Positions 55,167 to 63,886 of a stretch of 64,000 nt of DNA are shown here, piece after piece. Below the pieces are notes generated by a model that had not been told where the DNA came from, searched no databases, and saw only the letters and a list, made by a program, of their open reading frames with translations. The stretch spans positions 2,976,001 through 3,040,000 of the forward strand of contig CP051152.1 of the NCBI GenBank assembly GCA_003970805.2, read 5' to 3'. The position numbers and the translations under genes are program-made. The DNA is from Undibacterium piscinae (GTDB lineage Bacteria; Pseudomonadota; Gammaproteobacteria; Burkholderiales; Burkholderiaceae_D). Positions within the stretch are counted from its first letter, which is position 1; each line of letters opens with the position of its first letter.

Positions 55167-57422
55167 ATGAGCACCGCTAGCAAATTGAAGCGCCGTATGA
55201 ATGCCGACAGTGTATTGTTGGGATTTTTTGCCGTCATTGTTTTTGTCGTGCTGGCGCAGCTGTGGTGGAGCCTGGCGCAGGATAAGCAACAGACCCTGGT
55301 TTCCGAGCGTGCCAATGGTCTGGTAGCGGCGCGTATCCTGGAAGAGCATGCGGCGCAAACCCTACAGGACGGCGTACAAAAACTCGATAACGTCGCCAGC
55401 GCCATGAGCACTATGGCTGCCGATGACAGCTCGATACACCAGCTGTTGCAGGCCTATGACCTGCAGGACAGCCGGTTTATCAAGGCGCTGCAATACGTAG
55501 ACTTATCCGGCAATAGCTGGATTACCTCACCTGACTATCCGGCGCATCAGGTCAATATCAAGGATAGAAAGTACATACAGTATCTGCTCGCTCATCCCGG
55601 GCATACCCAGCCGGTGATCGGGCGGCCCTATCAAAGCAGTTATGACAGTCAGTTGGTATTGCCGCTGGCACGGAATATGTACGATATGGAGCATCGTCAT
55701 ATGGGGATTATCAGTACCGACATCAGGCTCTCGTATTTTGCCAATGTCTATGCCAAGGTCGCCAAAGAGAGCAATGCGATGCTGTCCCTGATCGCCGATG
55801 AAGGCTATGTGATCGTGCGATCGCCGTTCGAGGCACGCTATGTCGACCGTGATATCGCCGCATATCCGGTGATGCAAAGCCTGGCCCGGATGCCGCAGGA
55901 AGGTGATTTTGAGGATGCCTCATTGCTTGATGATGAATTTTCGCGCTTGTACACCTATCGTAAGGTGGCGGGATTTGCGCTGACCATGTTATACGGGCGC
56001 GACTTTGACAGCATATTGAGCGACTACTATTCCCGGATGGAAAAGCGCATTTTGTTCACCGCTTCGGTGCTTTTGCTGTTTTGCATGATGATCTGGATTT
56101 TACGTTCGCAAATACGTAAATTGCGGCAGTCGGAGGCGGCTCTGCGCAACACCGAATTTCAGTTTTCTGAAATTTTTCAGCGCTCGCCGGTGCCTTTGTT
56201 ACTGATTAATGTAGACAAATGGAGTATCGATGCCATTAACGATGCCTGTTTGAATCTGTTTGGCTATCAAAGGCAGCAGGTAATCGGCTTAATGCACATT
56301 AAGCTCTTTGATTTTTGGTACGATAATTCGCAGCGTTTGGGCTTTGTCAGGCGCTTGATGAAGGATCAGCATGTCGAAGACTACGAAGCCAAATTTCGCC
56401 GTATCGACGGTCAATGCATTACTTGCCTGGTGTCTGCCCGCATCTATGATACGGGGAGTGACGCTGAGCGAATGTTCATCATGACCCAGAAAGACATCAC
56501 CTTGCAGCGCCAGATTGAACAGCAAATGCAGGATCTCAATACGCAGCTGGAGCAAAGGGTTGCTTCCCGCACGGTAAAGCTGGAACACTCGAATGCCGAA
56601 TTGGCAGAGGCGTTGAGCACGCTAAAAAAAATGCAATCAGAGTTGATACGCTCGGAAAAGCTCGCCTCTCTCGGTTCGCTGGTTGCCGGTATTGCGCACG
56701 AGCTCAATACGCCGATAGGTAATAGTGTCATGGTTGCCAGCACCTTGCAGGATGAGACTCAGCGTTTGCTCAAGGAGGTGCAGGGCGGCAAGGTCAGCCG
56801 CGGTTCATTCGATACTTTTCTCGGTCAAATGGGCTTTGGTACCGATGTATTGATGCGCTCGCTAACCCGGGCCGCTGACTTGATCCGCAGCTTCAAGCAT
56901 GTCGCGGTCGATCAATCCAATGACATGCGCCGCCAGTTTGATCTACGTGAAGTGCTTGATGAAATTATCCTGACCAGTGCACCGCTCTATCAAAAAACGC
57001 TGTTTTCCCTGGAAAAAAACCTTGAGGATGGCATCAAGATGGATAGTTTTCCGGGCGCGATAGGACAAGTGCTGACCAATCTGATCAGTAATTCGATTAC
57101 CCATGGTTTTGACAAGCGTAGCACCGGAAAAATGCAGCTGAGGGTCGCCCGCAGCGTCGGTGAAATGGTCAGCTTGAGCTTTGATGATGATGGTATAGGT
57201 ATTTCTGCGGCGCATCTGAAGAAGGTATTTGACCCGTTTTTCACCACTAAATTAGGGCAGGGTGGTTCCGGCCTGGGGATGAATATCGTCTATAACCTGG
57301 TCACTGAAGTGTTGGGCGGTAGTATTGATATTCTCAGCCAACCCGGACAGGGAACCCACATTACCATCGTATTGCCCATCGTGGCTCCGGAACCTCTGGC
57401 AAGGGCTCAAGCGCAGGCTTAG
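55167..57422 (+). CDS. Cache-PAS sensor histidine kinase, orphan
   Basis: A 751-residue membrane kinase: TM1 (LLGFFAVIVFVVLAQLWWSL), a periplasmic double-Cache-like domain (residues 45-285), TM2 (LFTASVLLLFCMMIWIL), a PAS domain (FSEIFQRSPVPLLLINVDKW), coiled coil, HisKA-like helix with His511 in VAGIAHELNTPIGNS, and a complete HATPase (GQVLTNLISNSITHGF, FDDDGIGI, GGSGLGMNIV). The HELNTPIGN phospho-site belongs to the kinase group with TPIGN after the His-Glu. AGGAG lies eight bases before the ATG. No response regulator is adjacent. It probably senses a small molecule, perhaps via the binding protein encoded upstream. Confidence 0.92.
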   Translation: MSTASKLKRRMNADSVLLGFFAVIVFVVLAQLWWSLAQDKQQTLVSERANGLVAARILEEHAAQTLQDGVQKLDNVASAMSTMAADDSSIHQLLQAYDLQDSRFIKALQYVDLSGNSWITSPDYPAHQVNIKDRKYIQYLLAHPGHTQPVIGRPYQSSYDSQLVLPLARNMYDMEHRHMGIISTDIRLSYFANVYAKVAKESNAMLSLIADEGYVIVRSPFEARYVDRDIAAYPVMQSLARMPQEGDFEDASLLDDEFSRLYTYRKVAGFALTMLYGRDFDSILSDYYSRMEKRILFTASVLLLFCMMIWILRSQIRKLRQSEAALRNTEFQFSEIFQRSPVPLLLINVDKWSIDAINDACLNLFGYQRQQVIGLMHIKLFDFWYDNSQRLGFVRRLMKDQHVEDYEAKFRRIDGQCITCLVSARIYDTGSDAERMFIMTQKDITLQRQIEQQMQDLNTQLEQRVASRTVKLEHSNAELAEALSTLKKMQSELIRSEKLASLGSLVAGIAHELNTPIGNSVMVASTLQDETQRLLKEVQGGKVSRGSFDTFLGQMGFGTDVLMRSLTRAADLIRSFKHVAVDQSNDMRRQFDLREVLDEIILTSAPLYQKTLFSLEKNLEDGIKMDSFPGAIGQVLTNLISNSITHGFDKRSTGKMQLRVARSVGEMVSLSFDDDGIGISAAHLKKVFDPFFTTKLGQGGSGLGMNIVYNLVTEVLGGSIDILSQPGQGTHITIVLPIVAPEPLARAQAQA

Positions 57423-57600
57423 GCTACCGGTGAAGCTTGTGATACCAGCGCTTGCCGTCTATCCGCGTATTTTGCCATCCATTCCCAGTAAACTGCGCAT
57501 TGTCTCTTTGCGCTAGCCCAGCGTCCCACGACTATTTACAGTGACTCCATGCGATACATACGGGATCGCGCTATGCCGTCTAAGGCTTGGGGAGCAGACT

Positions 57601-58395
57601 ATGGGTAAGACTGAAAATAAGTTCGGGAATAAATTCGAGAATAAGACCGGATACATGAACGCACTGCGGCAAGAGTTGGACGGGCTGCCGGCGGACACGA
57701 TTGAAGACTGCATGTGGTCGTACGAGGGAAAGTTTATTGATGCCATGCTTGCCGGTCGCAGCGAGGCGGAGATTGTCGCTAGCCTGCCCGCACCGGCCCT
57801 GGTTGCCGCGCAAAAGCGTGCCGGCATACGCCGTGCCAGAGTCGGCAGCACGGTCAGCAAGGCCGCGAGTCTGCTGCCTGGCGCGCTCGGTGTGCTGGTC
57901 TTCAATTGTTTTATGTTAATTCCTGCCTTTATGTATAGCGCCATCTTATTTGCGGCTTATCTCAGCTCACTGGCCTTTTATGTTGCCGGTATCGTGATTA
58001 CTGCGGCCAGCCTGTCTGGCGTGACGCAAATCAAGTTCGATCTTCCTTTGTCCCAGGCACCAACCAGTTCCATGGCCTCAGCGGCAGGCGCTGATACTGT
58101 GGTAAAGCCAGAAGTGAAGCTAGTGATTTCTCCGGAGGGGATTGTTGTTGATGATGACGGCATTTCTGCGGTATCTATTCCCGGGCAGGTAAGTCCGGCT
58201 CCATCGACATTTCAGGTCGAGATCGAGAATCATGTGACAAGTGAAAACACCTTTCAGGGGCTGGGCTTGTTAGCGGGCGGTATTGCCTTGCTGATGCTGA
58301 GTTTATGGATGACCCGCAGCAGTTACCGGGGATTGAAAAACTACCTGCAATGGAATTTCTCCTTGTTGCGCGCTCCGGTCACTGCCGCTGCCTGA
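57601..58395 (+). CDS. HAAS (DUF1700)-domain membrane protein
   Basis: 264 residues. The N-terminal ~70 residues form a HAAS signalling domain (MNALRQELDGLPADTIEDCM, WSYEGKFIDAMLAGRSEAEI, VASLPAPALVAAQKR), usually regulated by PadR-type proteins. Helices follow (LLPGALGVLVFNCFMLIPAF, SSLAFYVAGIVITAASLSG), then a periplasmic loop and a last helix (GLGLLAGGIALLMLSLWMTR). No PadR gene is visible next to it. GGGGAG 6 bases before the ATG fixes the start. Adjacent to a DUF2807 gene, the usual partner in such envelope modules. Confidence 0.85.
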   Translation: MGKTENKFGNKFENKTGYMNALRQELDGLPADTIEDCMWSYEGKFIDAMLAGRSEAEIVASLPAPALVAAQKRAGIRRARVGSTVSKAASLLPGALGVLVFNCFMLIPAFMYSAILFAAYLSSLAFYVAGIVITAASLSGVTQIKFDLPLSQAPTSSMASAAGADTVVKPEVKLVISPEGIVVDDDGISAVSIPGQVSPAPSTFQVEIENHVTSENTFQGLGLLAGGIALLMLSLWMTRSSYRGLKNYLQWNFSLLRAPVTAAA

Positions 58396-58434
58396 GAACC
58401 TGTCGTATCCATCCACCAATTTAGGGACCCAAAA

Positions 58435-59256
58435 ATGAAAACCATCCTTCGAACCGGTCTGGGCATGCTGATACTGGCGGTAGTACTGACCGCCGCCAGT
58501 ACCCTCTTGATGCGTGCGTATGCGGCTACCGGCGCAGTTACCGGCGCAGTTACTGGTAATACCAGTGCCTTGGTGAGCAGTGAAAGTCGCCCGCTTGAGA
58601 CGGGCATTGTGAACGTCGTGTTAAGCGGGCCGATTGATCTGGAACTTAAGCGAGGAGATACGCCGCACATGCTGATCAAGGGCGATGCGAATATGCTGCC
58701 TCGCGTCACTAGCAGGGTGGAAGGCAATACCTTATATCTTGGTACGCGCGGAATTATTGTCCTGATACGTCAGCCATTGAAAGTGGAACTGAGTTTGCCG
58801 GCGCTGGAAAAATTGCAGACGCAGGGCAGTGGCGATAGCCAGGTAAGCGGGTTTCACGGGAGCCGGCTGGAGTTGTCTGTGACCGGTTCCGGCGACCTAG
58901 GTTTTGACGGAAATTATCAGCAGGTGCAGGCGCGTTCCAGTGGTAGCGCAGATATCGCATTGAATTTTACACAGCTCGACAGCCTGGAATTGGTGCTGCA
59001 AGGTTCTGGTGATGCCAGGTTGAAAGGGCAGGCTAAAGTATTGAATCTCAAGCTATCCGGTTCCGGTGATTTGTATGCCTCTGCCATGAAGGCGAAACAA
59101 GTCAGCGTATTTTCTTCCGGCTCATCTGAAGTGCAAGTGTTTGCGGAGCAAGCAATCACGGTGCGTGCTTTGGGTAGCGGCAATACCACTATTTACGGCA
59201 AGCCGGCCAAGCGCATGATAGAGCGCAGTGGCTCAGGGGAGATAAGCTGGCAGTAG
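58435..59256 (+). CDS. DUF2807 (head-GIN/putative auto-transporter adhesin) protein
   Basis: A 273-residue exported protein with a signal segment (TGLGMLILAVVLTAASTLLM). The mature part is a series of short beta repeats with GSGD/GSG turns (LQTQGSGDSQVSGFHGSRLE, SVTGSGDLGFDGNYQQVQAR, LVLQGSGDARLKGQAKVLNL, KLSGSGDLYAS), typical of the right-handed beta-helix DUF2807 domain. AGGGA lies upstream. It is probably an operon partner of the HAAS protein 39 bases before. Function in these modules is not established. Confidence 0.88.
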   Translation: MKTILRTGLGMLILAVVLTAASTLLMRAYAATGAVTGAVTGNTSALVSSESRPLETGIVNVVLSGPIDLELKRGDTPHMLIKGDANMLPRVTSRVEGNTLYLGTRGIIVLIRQPLKVELSLPALEKLQTQGSGDSQVSGFHGSRLELSVTGSGDLGFDGNYQQVQARSSGSADIALNFTQLDSLELVLQGSGDARLKGQAKVLNLKLSGSGDLYASAMKAKQVSVFSSGSSEVQVFAEQAITVRALGSGNTTIYGKPAKRMIERSGSGEISWQ

Positions 59257-59544
59257 GGAATTCAGCAGGGAATGAAGTGGCAAAAAATACAAATGTCGTA
59301 TGATTGCCACTAAAAACAATGCATTAATTGGTATTTAATTTATATTTCGAATTAAGTTTATATTTCTATTGTTTAAGTCAAATAATCTTCAGTCACTTAC
59401 TTGCGATATCGAAACTTTACTTTGCATAAGACAATTTTCGGTGATAATTATTTCGTAATTTGTAAAAAAAATTACATATCCTAGTAGGGCATCTGCAGTG
59501 TTTTTGTGCAATATGCTCGATGATCACTCTGAAGAATCCGAATT

Positions 59545-59790
59545 ATGACTGCTATTCAAGGTAAGTGCCTGACAGTATTATTGTTTGTGTCTTGTTTTAT
59601 CAGTACTGCGATTGCGCAGGAAAATTCCATGCAATTTCTAAGCCGCGCCAATGCCAAAGTAGCGAAAGCGGCGGCGGTTAAATCCCACTGGGATGGTCCG
59701 GTAGATGGTCCTAAACTGCAAAAAAATAAGAAATTGGTGTACATCGCTTCCCCACAGCCAAAACATCAGCGGCGTCAGCACAGTGTCTAG
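59545..59790 (+). pseudogene. Sugar ABC transporter substrate-binding protein, N-terminal fragment
   Basis: A clean start with a signal peptide (CLTVLLFVSCFISTAIAQEN) leads into SRANAKVAKAAAVKSHWDGP, then GPKLQKNKKLVYIASPQ, the typical start of a periplasmic sugar-binding protein (type-1, LacI-like). After about residue 69 (59753) the sequence is the reverse complement of the efflux-pump 3' end, so the remaining ~250 residues are gone. The promoter region (59257-59544) is AT-rich with nothing else recognised. A short exported peptide may still be made. Confidence 0.7.
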
Positions 59791-59819
59791 CAAGGTAGAG
59801 CTAACCAACCCGCCAAAAA

Positions 59820-62804
59820 TTACCACCGCCACCGGATGCAAGACTTCCTTACCCGATGAGCATCGGCCGCCATCAGCAGCGGCATTAAGGCAAAAGCCGC
59901 CACCAGCGCCGTCATCAGAACCGGCGTCAGGCGCTCCAGCGAACCACGCACTATCATCTTTTTCCCGAAAGTTTCACCTTCGAAGGCACATAGATTGATG
60001 TAGTGGCTGATCTTGAGTATGCCGTTACGGGTAGCGATACCGGTCAGCGTAATAAATCCCACCAAAGCGGCCACCGACAATGGCTGGCCGGAAATCCACA
60101 GTGCAATAACACTACCTATCAGCGCCAGCGGAATATTACCCATAATGATGAAGCTCAGCGCCATGGAACGGTAGCGGCTGTACAGCACCATAAAAATCAT
60201 CGCCAGCGAGATCAGCGCCAGCAAGGCAATCAGGCGGGCCGACTGTTCCTGCGCCTGAAACTGCCCTTCCAGCGCAGTGAAATAGCCTTGCGGCAAAGGC
60301 TGAGTCGCCAGTTCGGCACGGATATCGGCAATCACTTTCGACATATCACGACCGTCGGTATTGGCCGATAACACGATGCGGCGGCGCGAATTTTCGCGGC
60401 TGACCTGATTCGGCCCTTCGCTCTCTTCTATGCTTGCCACCTTGGAAAGCGGCACAAAGCCACCCGGGGTTTCTATCAGCAAATCGGCCAAGGCTTGCGG
60501 ACTGCGCGCTGATTCCGGCAGGCGTAGCAGCAGATCAAAGCGGCGGTTGCCCTCGATAATCTGGGTGATGCGCTCGCCCTCTATCATTTGCTCCAGGCTG
60601 CGCAGCAAATTGCCGGGTGCTACACCATAGCGCGCCGCCTGTTCGTAATCGAGGCGAATTTTCACTTGCGGTATCAAGACCTGCTTCTCGATTTGCAGAT
60701 CCGTTACGCCAGGTATTTTTGCCAGACGATCGCGCAACTCAGAGGCCAGGCCGCGCAGGGTGTCGAGATCGTCGCCATAGACTTTCAAGGCGATCTGGGC
60801 CCTGACACCGGACAGCAAATGATCGAGCCGGTGCGAGATAGGCTGACCGACGTTGGAGACCGCCGGCAAGCTCGCCAGACGCTGCCGGATATCGGCAATG
60901 ATTTCTTCACGGCTGCGCTGCGACGGTTTCAGGTCTACATCCATTTCTGTCGAATGTACGCCTTCGGCATGTTCATCGAGCTCGGCGCGTCCGGTGCGGC
61001 GGCCTAGCTGTATGACCTCAGGCACTTGCGCCACCAGTTGCTCGGCCAGCGTGCCGATGCGGTTGGATTCGCTCAGCGAGGTGCCGGGGTTAAGCAAGAC
61101 GCCTATCGTCAGGGTGCCCTCATTGAAAGGCGGCAAAAAGGCACGCGGGAAAAACGGTACGCTGGCACCGACCACTACCACCAGCACCACCGCAGCGCTA
61201 AAGAGGCTGCGGGCATGTGCGAACGACCATTCCAGCAAACGCGCATCCCAGCGTTTTAGCCAGACCACCAGCGGACTATCACCCGCATGCAATTGCTTCA
61301 TCTGCGGCAGCAGGTAATACGCCATCACCGGCGTAAGCGTCACCGAAACTATCATGCTGGCAAGAATGGAGACGATATAAGCCAGGCCTAGCGGCGTGAA
61401 CAAGCGCCCTTCTATTCCAGGCAAGACAAACAGCGGCACAAACACCAGCACGATGATGATGGTCGCATACACGATGGCTGAGCGTACCTCCAGCGTGGCT
61501 TTGGCAATCACTTCCAGCACCGGACGCGGTTGCGCCAGATCGCGGTTGAGCTTGAGTCGGCGCAAGACGTTTTCCACCCCGACCACGGCATCATCAACCA
61601 GCTCACCGATGGCAATCGCCAGACCGCCCAGCGTCATGGTATTGATAGACAAGCCAAAATAGCGAAACACCAGGGCGGTCGCCAGCAGCGATACCGGTAT
61701 TGCCATCAACGAAATCACCGTAGTGCGTACGTTCAGCAAGAACATGAACAGGATCACCGCCACCAGTATCGCGCCATCGCGCAAGGCTTCTGCCACGTTG
61801 TTGACCGAGTGTTCAATGAAATCAGCCTGCTTGAACAGGAACGAAGGTTTCTCCATACCCTTGGGCCGGCTCTTATCCAATTCCGTCATGGCTTTTTCAA
61901 CTTCACGCGTGATATTCACGCTGTCGGCCGAAGGTTGTTTTTGCACCGACAAGACTACCGCCGGTTTGCCGTTATAGCTGCCGTCACCGCGCTTGATCGC
62001 CGCCGCTATCTTGACATCGGCCAGCTGCTTTAACAGTATCGGTTGGCCGTTTTTCACGGTGACGACCAGATTCTGCAAATCTTCTATACGGGCGCTGCGA
62101 CCGATCTGGCGTATCAGGTATTCACGTCCCTGCGCTTCCAGAAATCCGCCGCTGGTGTTGGCGCCGAAATCGCGCAAGGCCGCTTCCAGTTTTTCGCGCT
62201 CCACTCCCAGTCTCTGCAATTGATCAGGACGCAGCTCGACGCGGTATTGCCGCACTTCGCCACCGATCGCGATCACCTGCGCCACCCCCGGTATGGTCAG
62301 CAGCCGAGGCCGTACCACCCAGTCGGCATATTCGCGTACCGACATAGGGCTTACTTTATCGGGATCAGCCGGTAAGGCGATCAGCAGTATCTCGCCCATG
62401 ATGGAAGAGATAGGCCCTAGCTGCGGCACGATACCCGGCGGCAGGGCTTCGCGCACCAGATTGAGACGCTCGGCGATTTGCTGACGGTTGCGGTAAATAT
62501 CCGAATTCCACTCAAACTCTACATACACGATGGATAAGCCAACCCCGGACACCGAACGCACGCGGCTCACGCCAGGCATGCCGTTCATGCTAGCTTCAAT
62601 AGGAAACGTCACCAGTTGCTCGACCTCTTCCGGTGCCATGCCGCCGGTTTCCGTCATCAGTGTCACGGTCGGTTTATTCAGGTCAGGAAACACGTCCACC
62701 GGCATCTGGCGTACCGTGAATACGCCATAGATGATCAAAAACAGCGACATGCCCAGTACCAGCAGGCGCTGCCTGAGGCTGGCGTGGATAATGAAATCAA
62801 ACAT
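59820..62804 (-). CDS. Heavy-metal efflux RND permease (CzcA/CusA family), 3' end damaged
   Basis: A 994-residue inner-membrane pump (normal about 1030). N-terminus LRQRLLVLGMSLFLIIYGVF, porter blocks MPVDVFPDLNKPTVTLMTE and GVSRVRSVSGVGLSIVYVEF, and TM4 motif GLAIAIGELVDDAVVGVENV place it in the HME family. The correct C-terminus continues in another frame: GKEVLHPVAVVIFGGLVSST and LTPLMFWLWG end at about 59755, next to the broken sugar-binding gene. So an indel near 59855 plus loss of the last few residues occurred; the protein may still function. Metal specificity not resolvable. One base separates it from the adaptor gene. Confidence 0.88.
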   Translation of the reverse strand: MFDFIIHASLRQRLLVLGMSLFLIIYGVFTVRQMPVDVFPDLNKPTVTLMTETGGMAPEEVEQLVTFPIEASMNGMPGVSRVRSVSGVGLSIVYVEFEWNSDIYRNRQQIAERLNLVREALPPGIVPQLGPISSIMGEILLIALPADPDKVSPMSVREYADWVVRPRLLTIPGVAQVIAIGGEVRQYRVELRPDQLQRLGVEREKLEAALRDFGANTSGGFLEAQGREYLIRQIGRSARIEDLQNLVVTVKNGQPILLKQLADVKIAAAIKRGDGSYNGKPAVVLSVQKQPSADSVNITREVEKAMTELDKSRPKGMEKPSFLFKQADFIEHSVNNVAEALRDGAILVAVILFMFLLNVRTTVISLMAIPVSLLATALVFRYFGLSINTMTLGGLAIAIGELVDDAVVGVENVLRRLKLNRDLAQPRPVLEVIAKATLEVRSAIVYATIIIVLVFVPLFVLPGIEGRLFTPLGLAYIVSILASMIVSVTLTPVMAYYLLPQMKQLHAGDSPLVVWLKRWDARLLEWSFAHARSLFSAAVVLVVVVGASVPFFPRAFLPPFNEGTLTIGVLLNPGTSLSESNRIGTLAEQLVAQVPEVIQLGRRTGRAELDEHAEGVHSTEMDVDLKPSQRSREEIIADIRQRLASLPAVSNVGQPISHRLDHLLSGVRAQIALKVYGDDLDTLRGLASELRDRLAKIPGVTDLQIEKQVLIPQVKIRLDYEQAARYGVAPGNLLRSLEQMIEGERITQIIEGNRRFDLLLRLPESARSPQALADLLIETPGGFVPLSKVASIEESEGPNQVSRENSRRRIVLSANTDGRDMSKVIADIRAELATQPLPQGYFTALEGQFQAQEQSARLIALLALISLAMIFMVLYSRYRSMALSFIIMGNIPLALIGSVIALWISGQPLSVAALVGFITLTGIATRNGILKISHYINLCAFEGETFGKKMIVRGSLERLTPVLMTALVAAFALMPLLMAADAHRVRKSCIRWRW

Positions 62805-62805
62805 T

Positions 62806-63858
62806 TCAGCGCACCTCGGACAATAGGCTGGCAGCGGCGATCACAACGCGATCCCCTTCATGCAGGCCATCGGTGACGGCGATACGGCTGGCATCTAAGG
62901 CTTGCTGGCGGACCCGGCGTGCCACGAAGCGCTCGGCCTCGGTATGCACCCATACCACGCTCTCACCGGCGGCATTTTTGACCAGTGCCGCACGCGGTAA
63001 TGCCGCCCCCTTGATGCCCTGCGCGGTAGCGACGATCACCTTGAGCGGCTGACCCACCGCCACCATCGTTTGCGCACTACTGATGCGGAACAGCAAAGGC
63101 AAGGCCTGTTCACGCAACTGGCCGCCACTGCCTATGAATTTCAGATCCAGCGCCGTGCTGCCCGCCAATCCGGTCGCCGAGATCAGGTTAGCCGGAATGC
63201 TGGCATCGTAAGCCAGCGCCTCTACCGCCAAGCGGCTGCTATCGACGATCTCAAACAAAATTTCCCTGGCATCGACTACCTGACCGGCGACCACATTACT
63301 GACGCTGATCACACCGCTGGCCGGTGCCAGCAAGGGCTCGTTGCCATGAATGCTGGCACTGACGAAGTCACGCCGTTTTTGGTAGGCGTCACGCTCTATG
63401 CGCGCCGCTTCGATTTCCTTTTGCGGCACCGCCCCGGTCAGCTGTTCGTAGCGCGCCAGCTTATGGCTGGCGATACTCAATTGCGCTTCCAGTTCAGCCT
63501 GTTGCGCCTGTTGATTGCCGCGTTCGATGGCACTGCCTACCGGACGTAAATACGCCAATAACTCGCCCTTAACGACTTTTCGCCCCAACAGCGGCATGCC
63601 TTTTGGCGCTGGCACAATGCTGCCGGAAAACGCCGCCTGCACCCGGCCACCGGTATCGGGGTCGGCAATCACCTTGCCGTTCAGCTCCACCGTTGCCGCC
63701 AGTGCGCTGATACTGAGCACTTGCGTACGCACGCCTAACTGACGCTGTACCGGTTTAGGAATAAACAGGCTGCCATCGGCTAGTCTTTGTGGTGCGGCCT
63801 TCGCAGTTGGCGTCTTTGTATGCGATCCGGCGCGACTGCGCCGCAGCGATTCACGCAA
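62806..63858 (-). CDS. RND efflux periplasmic adaptor (CzcB/CusB type), N-terminus uncertain
   Basis: About 350 residues of an HlyD-type membrane-fusion protein: a beta-barrel/lipoyl start (LNGKVIADPDTGGRVQAAFS, PLLGRKVVKGELLAYLRPVG), coiled-coil hairpin (QQAELEAQLSIASHKLARYE, QKEIEAARIERDAYQKR), second lipoyl half (LLAPASGVISVSNVVAGQVV) and C-terminal domain (GAALPRAALVKNAAGESVVW). No signal peptide is visible; only a TTG at 63858 is available and the frame upstream (LQSHQLANLRES) does not look like a leader. An indel or deletion near 63850-63910 probably removed the true start. It bridges the pump and a TolC-like outer-membrane protein. Confidence 0.82.
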   Translation of the reverse strand: MRESLRRSRAGSHTKTPTAKAAPQRLADGSLFIPKPVQRQLGVRTQVLSISALAATVELNGKVIADPDTGGRVQAAFSGSIVPAPKGMPLLGRKVVKGELLAYLRPVGSAIERGNQQAQQAELEAQLSIASHKLARYEQLTGAVPQKEIEAARIERDAYQKRRDFVSASIHGNEPLLAPASGVISVSNVVAGQVVDAREILFEIVDSSRLAVEALAYDASIPANLISATGLAGSTALDLKFIGSGGQLREQALPLLFRISSAQTMVAVGQPLKVIVATAQGIKGAALPRAALVKNAAGESVVWVHTEAERFVARRVRQQALDASRIAVTDGLHEGDRVVIAAASLLSEVR

Positions 63859-63886
63859 GTTGGCTAGTTGATGAGATTGTAGGCGA

